From: Colocasia esculenta
Lineage: Eukaryota > Streptophyta > Magnoliopsida > Alismatales > Araceae
Direction of reading: 5' to 3'
Length of the DNA: 64,000 nucleotides
Assembly: GCA_014218235.1 (NCBI GenBank)
Contig: CM024755.1
Span: 158,961,941 to 159,025,940, forward strand
The notes under the pieces were generated by a model. It did not search any database and was not told the DNA's origin. It worked only from the letters and a program-made list of their open reading frames with translations. Position numbers and translations under genes: made by a program. This document shows positions 57,462 through 64,000 of this stretch, in pieces (the stretch's first letter is position 1; each line of letters starts with the position of its first letter).

Positions 57462-58025
57462 GAGATTGAAGAGATAGAGCCGGTCCCGGGGACCCAATAT
57501 GACCTTTTGAAACACTTGGACCAGACCTCGACAAAAATATCCATCCTCGAGCTAATCAAAAGGTCACAAACACACCAAGACGCCCTGAGAGCCTTTCTGC
57601 AAAGAGTCATGGTGAGTGATGACATGAACCCTGACAATCTGCCCTCCGTGCTCTCTATTGTAAACAAGGGGCCAACAATTACCTTCTCAGATAGTGAGTT
57701 AGCTCCTCCAGAAGCCAGAAGAATGCCCTTGTGTGTGACTTTGATCATAAACAAAGTGGTTGTGGATGCCGCGTTGGTTGATACAGGAGCTTCTATTAAT
57801 GTGTGTCCACTGAGCACTTTAAGGGCCTACAATATTTTCGAACACAAACTGTAGCCTACCTCTACAACCATAGCGGTGTACGACAACTCCTGGCGGGCTT
57901 GCCATGGCATCATCTCTTTGCAAGCTGAATTGGGCCCACTCGTCATGACTGTGGATTTTTATGTGCTGGAGATAGATCCTACTTTTATGGCCATTCTGGG
58001 TCACCCCTAGATTGAGGCATTAGGG
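57462..58025 (+). pseudogene. Gypsy B aspartic protease
   Basis: 57507-57854 is open and has DTGA at 57780-57791 (ALVDTGASINVCPL). TAG interrupts at 57852 (HKL-stop-PTSTT) and again at the partner motif (AILGHP-stop-IEALG), where A has Trp in RPWIE. Confidence 0.85.
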
Positions 58026-58862
58026 GTGGTGCCTTCTACTGCTCATCAATGTTTGAAGTTCCCCTTCCAAGGGAGAATAGTCAAGGTTAAGAGTGCAGCG
58101 ACAACTCACACAGTGGAGGCCATTGAGAAAATATTGCCATCAGTCTGGCTATCCAACAAACCCATTATCTCAGTCCTTGATGTGAACTTTCCTTGGGCTT
58201 ACACATTTTCCAGTAGCTGCCAGATCATATCCCCATCAGTGGCAGCTGTCAAGAAGGGCACACTCTCAAATACCAAGGGGTGGAATATCATGGTTAGGAT
58301 TGGATATCAACCAGGAAAAGGTCTTGGTGCTCACCTTCAGGGGCGGACTCAAATCATCAATGACCCCAAGAAATTCACAAAGAGGGGTCTTGGATACCAA
58401 GAAGGACTCAAACCATGGGCGGCATATTCATCTGCACCAAAGTCAGACCAAGACCCTCTCATCTGGACACTCTATGATCATTTTATCAGAGGGCCCGTAC
58501 AGCCAGGCTACAATACTATCATGACAGAAGCACTGTTGTCCCCATATCAAGTTCTGGAGGCCCAGAGGCCCAGTAAAAAGAGGAAGCCTGAAGAAACAGC
58601 GGCAGAAGAATCGGATCTGGAAGACTTAATCTCAGTCGTTAGTTTTCTGTTCAAGGAGGACAACACCGTGCAGTCCCCGGTAGCAGAGGCAGAAGAACAA
58701 GAGCTCGAAGACCTTGTCTTGGCAGTCGGTCAGTTATTCAGTAAGGACCGCATTCCACGTTCTCTGGCATTGGAACAGTCTGTATCAGCAGTCACCACCA
58801 AGCGAAAGTTGCTTGGACGTGGTGAGGAGTTTGAAGTTGTAACCCCCATCAACCCAGCATAG
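58026..58862 (+). CDS. Gypsy B G-patch-like segment
   Basis: 278 codons, open and in frame with the protease apart from its stops. GWNIMVRIGYQPGKGLGA is a good G-patch-like core, followed by FTKRGLGYQEGL. The acidic tail has two DLISVVSFLF/DLVLAVGQLF repeats. It ends TAG at 58862, where gypsy A reads into its candidate splice donor; B has GTAACC at that point. Confidence 0.72.
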   Translation: MVPSTAHQCLKFPFQGRIVKVKSAATTHTVEAIEKILPSVWLSNKPIISVLDVNFPWAYTFSSSCQIISPSVAAVKKGTLSNTKGWNIMVRIGYQPGKGLGAHLQGRTQIINDPKKFTKRGLGYQEGLKPWAAYSSAPKSDQDPLIWTLYDHFIRGPVQPGYNTIMTEALLSPYQVLEAQRPSKKRKPEETAAEESDLEDLISVVSFLFKEDNTVQSPVAEAEEQELEDLVLAVGQLFSKDRIPRSLALEQSVSAVTTKRKLLGRGEEFEVVTPINPA

Positions 58863-59159
58863 GAGTTCTGGCCAGGGTGTTTCTGGCCTCCTAGTCATTT
58901 TGTATCTTCCATCCTTGTTTATAATTTCGCTTTCATCCCTTCTTCTCCCCCTCTTATCCTCCAATTCTCCCCTGACGCTCTCAAAGCGTTAACCGTTTCT
59001 TCGTCCTTTTTCACTATTTTCTTTAATGGCTCGGTGTTGACCTTTTCCCAACGCCTTCGCATGTAGGATTGTTTATTTCATTCCTTAGTTTAATATATTA
59101 AAAAAATCAAAAATAAAAAAAATGGGTGTGCTTCCTCCCTTCAATTCCCTCATCAATCA

Positions 59160-59209
59160 GACGGCGATCCCCGTCTTCTCTCCCTTTTCTTCGGACGGCG
59201 ATCCCCGTC
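59160..59209 (+). repeat. Gypsy B spacer hairpin repeats
   Basis: Two copies of GACGGCGATCCCCGTC (59160-59175 and 59194-59209), as in gypsy A at 40363-40628. The array is cut by C3 shortly after. Confidence 0.75.
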
Positions 59210-59616
59210 TTTCCCTCCTTACCCCTTTATCAGATGACTTCGATCCCAACTCTTGACGGTGAAGGATCGAGGAAAAGGTGTGGATAAGATCTAGAAGGGG
59301 GGGATGAATAGATCTATGCCACTTTATGCGGAAGCTTAAGCAATTTAAAAATACTTTTAGAATCAGAGGCAATTTTAACAGTGAAAAACACAGATCTGAT
59401 GAGATGTTAAGTGAGTTGATAAAATAGATGTGAAAACCAGTTGATTAAGTGAATCTTAAGCGATCCTATGCAAGCATCTAACGGATAATAGAATCAAACC
59501 ACAAATAGACAAGTGCACAGAGATTTTTAGGTGGTTCGGAAATCACCCATGTGATTCCTACATCCACCCCTCACACCCAGTGAGGATTCACTAAACAACC
59601 TGGGTAACACACCCAC

Positions 59617-59744
59617 TGGAGCCAGACAACTCCAACACCTGAGTTTACAACTCACACAACTCTAGAGTAAGACTACTCTAGATCCCTGAGCAAGACTGCT
59701 CAACAACCACTTGAGTTCGACAACTCAAACGAGCACAATGGCTC
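59617..59744 (-). repeat. Stem-loop array in presumed R-U5 of C3 LTR
   Basis: Six inverted repeats: TGGAG/CTCCA (59617), TGAGTT/AACTCA (59640), CTAGAGT/ACTCTAG (59662), TGAGC/GCTCA (59687), TTGAGT/ACTCAA (59711), GAGC/GCTC (59731); four have 6-nt loops. Stems differ from those of the solo LTR but stay paired. Confidence 0.72.
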
Positions 59745-60359
59745 ACAAATGACTTTGCTAGACACCAACACAAGACATAGATCTTCTAGCAGCAGATCAT
59801 GTCGAACATGAGAACATTCATGAGAATTATGCAGAAGCACTTGCACAATCTCAAAATGTCTCAGAAGAACAGAAGTACAGTAAGAATTGTATGAAAAGAC
59901 TTTGTTCTTCAATTGTACTCCCTTGTAGAAGTTCAGATTGGGAAGAAGCTTGGATTCTTGAAGTCCCAAACGATGCTCTGCACTTTTGAACTTGGGATCT
60001 TCCTTGAAATCTTCTCCAACGGATGCTTCTACTTGATCTGCTTCCTTGAGGCGCTTCAAATGCTTCTTCAAGGATCACACTCCAATTCTCACACTTGAAT
60101 TGATGAGAATTGGTCTTCAGAAGACACCAGGAGAGCAGAGGAGGGAGATGAGCTCTTCTAGCCGCCAAGGGAAACTTTCGGGAGGCTCCAAGAGTTCGTT
60201 GGGTCTCTTGATGTGATGGATGGCCAATTGGGGGCTTTTTATACCCAAAAGATTCCAAAGTTACCCTTTGGGTACAAGGGCACACGATCCTAGGTTGATA
60301 CACCATCGCCCTAGGATGACACGTGGCAATCATCCATCTTAAGTTGCAATCTTTCCGTA

Positions 60360-60760
60360 GTGTGTCGACCTGCCCTGGTGGTGGTGTCGACCTCCTGTCC
60401 CAATTCTGAAAACAGGCTGTTCTGGGAAATGATCCAGTGTCGACCTGCCCTCATCCTGCGTCGACCTGCTGTCCCATTCTTCAAACAGACTGTTCTGGGA
60501 ACGAGGTCCAGTGTCGACCTGCCCTCATCCTGCGTCGACCTCCTGTCCCATTCTGCAAACAGACTGTTCTGGGAACGAGGTCCAGTGTCGACCTGATCCT
60601 GATCAGTGTCGACCTGAGTAGTCTAATTCCTGGAATTTGCGACTCGTGTCGACCTGCTTTTTGACTCGTGTCGACACAGTCTCAGCATTTCTTCAGCTTT
60701 TTGCCTTTGAGTCTGAGGTATTGTGTCGACACCATTGTGGGGTGTGTCGACACCACCTTT
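60360..60760. promoter_or_regulatory. GTGTCGACCTG cluster in C3 U3
   Basis: A dozen or so TGTCGAC or GTCGAC motifs, several in a tandem unit (GTGTCGACCTGCCCTCATCC, then CTGTCCCATTCT). It lies upstream of the minus-strand TATA box. Confidence 0.6.
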
Positions 60761-60974
60761 GCAAAAAGTATTTGTACCTGAAAATTAAACACATATATCA
60801 TTAGTAAAATATTTTATTATGAGTACAAATGATAAGTGTGCTTTGAAACATGCTTTTTGAATATAAATTTCAGGTAAAGTGTGTTTATCATGTTTCAATT
60901 AGTTTGCATTAAAATCACATTTGTCATCATCAAAATAAGAGGGGAAATGATATGAAATTACACTCAACCCAACA

Positions 60975-61380
60975 ATCTCCCCCTTTTTGATGATGGCAAC
61001 ATTAAATCCATATGACAATGAGGTTTTGATGAGATGTGATTTTAAGCAATTTTTGGTTATTCAAAGTCCTTATTTTTCTTTTTGTTCATGCTTGTCAAAG
61101 ACCTTTAAATATAACTCAGTCACAATTGATGGTTGTACTAGTGAAGTACAATGTTACTTGAAGTAAGTTAGTTGCATAAAGAGGTCAAGCAACTTGACAA
61201 GCATTCATACATTCACATTCACATAACAATTTTCAATCACATTGAAGACACAAATGACAAAGTTCATTCAAGCTAAGCAAAAATCATTTCATTTCATTCA
61301 AGAGTAAACATTACAATCTTTCCAAAACATTACAATCATTTCTTGTTCTCTTTCTTTCTTCTCCCCCTTTGACATCAGCA
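60975..61380 (-). other. C3 polypurine tract and 3' spacer
   Basis: Minus-strand AAAAAGGGGGAGAT abuts the LTR (60975-60988). A second tract, AAAGGGGGAGAAG, is at 61368-61380, just past the end of the post-pol ORF. Nothing else is recognisable between them. Confidence 0.75.
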
Positions 61381-61392
61381 AAAAGAATTACA

Positions 61393-63431
61393 TTATGTAG
61401 AAGGTGGAGGAGGAGGAGGAATGGGAACTAAGATTGTCTCAATGTCTGACAATCTTTTCTCCATGGAAGTCAAGCTGGACTTCATTTGATCTTGAATGGT
61501 TGTGAGTCTTGTATGCAAGTAATGTTCCATTCTGTCTGAGTTTTCTATCAAAGTAGCTTGAATTCTGTCTAGATCAGCTGATATGGGTTGTGAAGAAGAA
61601 GATGATCCAGCTGACCAACCAGGCCTTTGCATGATTTTGAATTCCATTGTCAAATCAGTGATCTGTTTGTCAATGTGAGCATTGAAATTCCTCATGCTCT
61701 CCAAATCATCCACTAGATGTGCAAAAGAAAGTCTTGTGCTGGTGATCTCATGTAGTGTCTGCTTGGTGTTGAAGACATCAGCTTGGGAATTTGCCAAAAT
61801 TCCCTGAAGAACTATCTCCAACTTTTGCTGGTGCTCCTTCAGCTGAACTGAAGCATCTGCCATTGTACCAATTAATCTATTGAATCTTTGAGCTGCATAG
61901 TCTGAGGCAGCTTTTTGCTCTATGAACTTGGCAGACACAGTGTTCTCCAATCTCTGAATCCTCAACTCAAAGGTTTCTGACATGGTTTGAATAGAGGTGT
62001 TCAAGGTTTCAAATTTATCATTTAAAAAGGAGAACAACTCTGGTGGAACAGAAGGTCCACCAGAGGATGTGGATGCTTGAAATGTGGGTTGTGGAGAGAC
62101 ATGTGGAATGTCAAATTCAGTGTGCATGGAGGAGGGTTGAAACTGAGGTGAGAGTGGGGCATGCAATGGTATATCACCTTCAGTTGAGACTTGAGGCTGA
62201 TCCTCATTCAAAGGAGGCTGATCCTCTTGACCTTGGGGCTGGTCCCCTTGAGCTTGAGGCTGTTCCTCTTGACCCTGGGGCTGGTCCCCTTGACCTTGAG
62301 GCTGTTCCTCTTGACCCTGGGGCTGGTCCCCTTGACCTTGAGGCTGTTCCTCTTGAGCTTGAGGGGCCTCAACTACAACTGGCCCTCTCCTAACTTGATT
62401 ACCCTCCAGTCTGAATCCCATGAATTTCTGAATATTCTTGAAGCGATAAATGTTGGACTTAGGGATAGACTGGGATTTCTCATTGTCCAAAGGCACACCA
62501 AAGTGCTGGAACACTGAAGTCAGGTGTGCAGCATATGGAAGAGATCTCTTGAGGTCTTTCCTGGTTGTTTCAGATATAATTTGATACATTATTACATGGA
62601 GATTGATTTTGATGTCCTTTGCCATGCAATAGAGAATGAACCTCTGTATATCTGTGAGTCTGTCCCTTCCACCACCTTGAGGGGTAATGATTGTGGTCAA
62701 CATATGGTGGATGATCCTCAACACAGAGGGAAATGTATTTGTGTTGAATTTGGTGACAAAGGTTTGTCTGGAATCAGATTTATCAGCAGGAAGGCCTGTC
62801 ATGATGGTATAAGCTTCATGAAGATCAAATTCGAAATTATGATAATCTGCCCCTTCATCTGGTACTTTGAAAATTGAGGCAGATATGTCTGTGGGCATGT
62901 CAATAGCAATCCCCTTAACCTTTGACTGATACCCTTCATCTGTGCATTTCAAATTCTTCTAGAATTCCTGAACAAGTCTTGGATACATGATTTGAAATTC
63001 AGAAAAGAAGATTAACCAAGACTGAAAAAAGAAGAAGGTCTGAATTTCTGGAAAGGCATTTGCTAGCTGAATGTCTGTCAAATCCACTATTCTGGGCTTT
63101 AGGATTAGCTTGCTGCACTGATGGACTTTGAGGGGTTGGTTTCTTGAGACTGGGAAGACTCAGACGAAGATGATGATGACTCCGCAGAATCTCCAGAAGA
63201 GGAGCCCGGATTCTCAGGTCTAGGGTTGGTAGAAACCCTACCTCTGCCCGAAGAAGAGGGTCTACCTCTCTTGGCTGCTGGCTGAGATGCAGAGGAGGAC
63301 CCTGGTTGCTCTGCAGGGTCATTGCGCCGTTTGGTTCTTCTTTCTGATAGAGAAACATCAACCTCTGCCCGAACTGGCCTAGATGAGGCCTGAGATTTTG
63401 CTCCACGGCGAGGACCCAATTTTCTCACCAT
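61393..63431 (-). pseudogene. C3 post-pol ORF (plant transposon-protein-like)
   Basis: The likely start is ATG at 63431 (MVRKLGPRRGAKSQASSR, basic as in C1). This frame runs to 63105 through a Ser-rich region; a frameshift leads to KPRIVDLTDIQLANAFPEIQ, a TAG near 62962, then 519 open codons to 61393. The core matches C1 and C2: LRIIHHMLTTIITPQGGGRD, TRKDLKRSLPYAAHLTSVF. Then come a repeated EEQPQGQGDQPQGQ segment (about 62214-62370), a His/Pro/Ser-rich part, and a long helical C-terminus (LRIQRLENTVSAKFIEQKAA) ending in a Pro run. The least damaged of the three copies. Function unknown. Confidence 0.75.
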
Positions 63432-63539
63432 GGTTGCAAGGTTGGAGTGGAATCGGGAGTGGATGAAGGAGAAGAGAGAGATGATTGAGAAAGGGATGTG
63501 ATTGAGAGAGAAATTTGTGGAATTTCTTGCCGGAAATGA

Positions 63540-63735
63540 GAGAAAAGCGACCGTCGGGTCGACCTGATGCCTAAAAAGGGTTGCAGTGGTGCAATACCCC
63601 GCAGGAACAACATGGGCTAAACCGGAACCCACGATTTAAAAAATCTGGCAAGGGGTGCAGTGTCGACACTGGAAGACTTTAGTGTCGACCTGACCTAGGG
63701 AGTGTGTCGACACGGGATAGATGTGGTGTTGACCT
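63540..63735. promoter_or_regulatory. GTCGAC cluster and AT box upstream of C3 post-pol ORF
   Basis: GTCGACCTG or TGTCGACAC motifs at 63557 and 63660-63735, and an ATTTAAAAAAT box at 63634-63644, about 203 bp upstream of the ATG at 63431. This repeats the LTR arrangement inside the element. Confidence 0.4.
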
Positions 63736-64000
63736 GGCCTTTGAAGAAAAGTTGAATTTTTGTGAGAATTTTTGAGAATTTTTGAAAATGATAATCAATG
63801 AGAGAAATAGTCATTTCAAGGATTTTTAAGAGACTTAAAAATTCATTTGTTATATTTTGCAAAAATTCATCACAATTCAAGTTTTAAACAATTTCCAATA
63901 GGATATGAGCATTCAAAGACTTGAGTCAATGAAATGATGATTTGAGGGATATAATATATCTAACAATCAACTATAAGCTACCATATTTCTCAACGTTAAA

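Larger units (their letters stand above)
53224..59253 (+). mobile_element. Gypsy B, remainder up to C3 insertion
   Basis: 53229-53933 is the second half of the B 5' LTR, ending GTGATTACA. A primer site TGGCTATCACGGTGGGAC begins at 53939. The leader runs to 55159 with CGCGAC patches. Then gag, Gln/Pro-rich region, protease and G-patch-like ORF follow, each homologous to gypsy A. The element is cut at 59253 by C3, and the rest (RT onward, 3' LTR) would lie past the right edge of the window. Confidence 0.92.
59254..60974 (-). repeat. 3' LTR of C3
   Basis: 1721 bp, same family as the solo LTR in C1 (1719 bp): shared start TGTTGGGTTGAGTG (minus strand), C-tract box (59289-59309), CCGAACCA, GTCGAC cluster (60360-60760), minus-strand TATA box (TATAAAAAG, about 60235-60243) and stem-loop array (59617-59744). 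Confidence 0.92.
59254..64000 (-). mobile_element. C3: Ty1/copia element, 3' part, running off the window
   Basis: The LTR at 59254-60974 is the 3' LTR on the minus strand; inside it come a polypurine tract and a post-pol ORF homologous to those of C1 and C2. pol and the 5' LTR would lie beyond 64000. Inserted in gypsy B; the left flank is ACTCT (59249-59253), which should recur after the other LTR. Confidence 0.88.

Overview
The window is a plant nuclear genome segment made almost entirely of nested LTR retrotransposons. I found no host gene, rRNA, tRNA or CRISPR array. The plant assignment rests on the families: Ty1/copia elements with initiator-Met-tRNA primer sites and a long extra ORF after pol (SIRE/Maximus-like), Ty3/gypsy Tat-lineage elements with a second RNase H, and a gypsy (chromovirus-like) remnant. 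The species cannot be told from this.

Layout. 1-551, 13740-14622 and 28103-28376 look like pieces of one older repeat (X) rich in CGCGAC motifs. Copia C1 (+ strand, 552-13739, two 1329-bp LTRs) sits in X, and a solo LTR (8407-10125, direct repeats GTCAT) sits inside C1. Copia C2 (- strand, 14623-28102, direct repeats GTGTC) also sits in X. A gypsy gag start, primer site and 2.6-kb LTR follow (28377-31405), then 1.6 kb of unassigned repeat. Gypsy B begins at 33030; gypsy A (33727-53223, direct repeats CTCTT) is inserted in B's 5' LTR, and B resumes at 53229. Copia C3 (- strand, from 59254, running off the right edge) is inserted in B; its LTR belongs to the same family as the solo LTR in C1.

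Coding content. C1 and C2 encode gag with two zinc knuckles, protease, integrase, RT and RNase H, then a post-pol ORF; C3 shows only its 3' end with the same ORF type. Gypsy A encodes gag, a DTGA protease, a G-patch-like segment, a separate RT / RNase H / second RNase H block and integrase; B shows the front half. Most frames carry stops or frameshifts. The 7-kb 3' region of gypsy A carries, on the opposite strand, an exon/intron-structured gene with a plant mobile domain (PMD) signature, and probably a second such gene.

Most interesting signals. (1) Arrays of short stem-loops, mostly with 6-nt loops and stems that change in a compensatory way, lie in the presumed transcribed part of the LTR of two copia families, and a comparable series fills the pro-RT spacer of the gypsy elements. 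(2) Family-specific CG-core palindrome clusters lie upstream of the TATA box in most LTRs; in C1 and the solo/C3 family they recur just upstream of the internal post-pol ORF, and in gypsy A they recur near the antisense genes. (3) Antisense PMD genes sit inside gypsy A. (4) A Gln-rich tract in the gypsy elements is riddled with TAG but never TAA.
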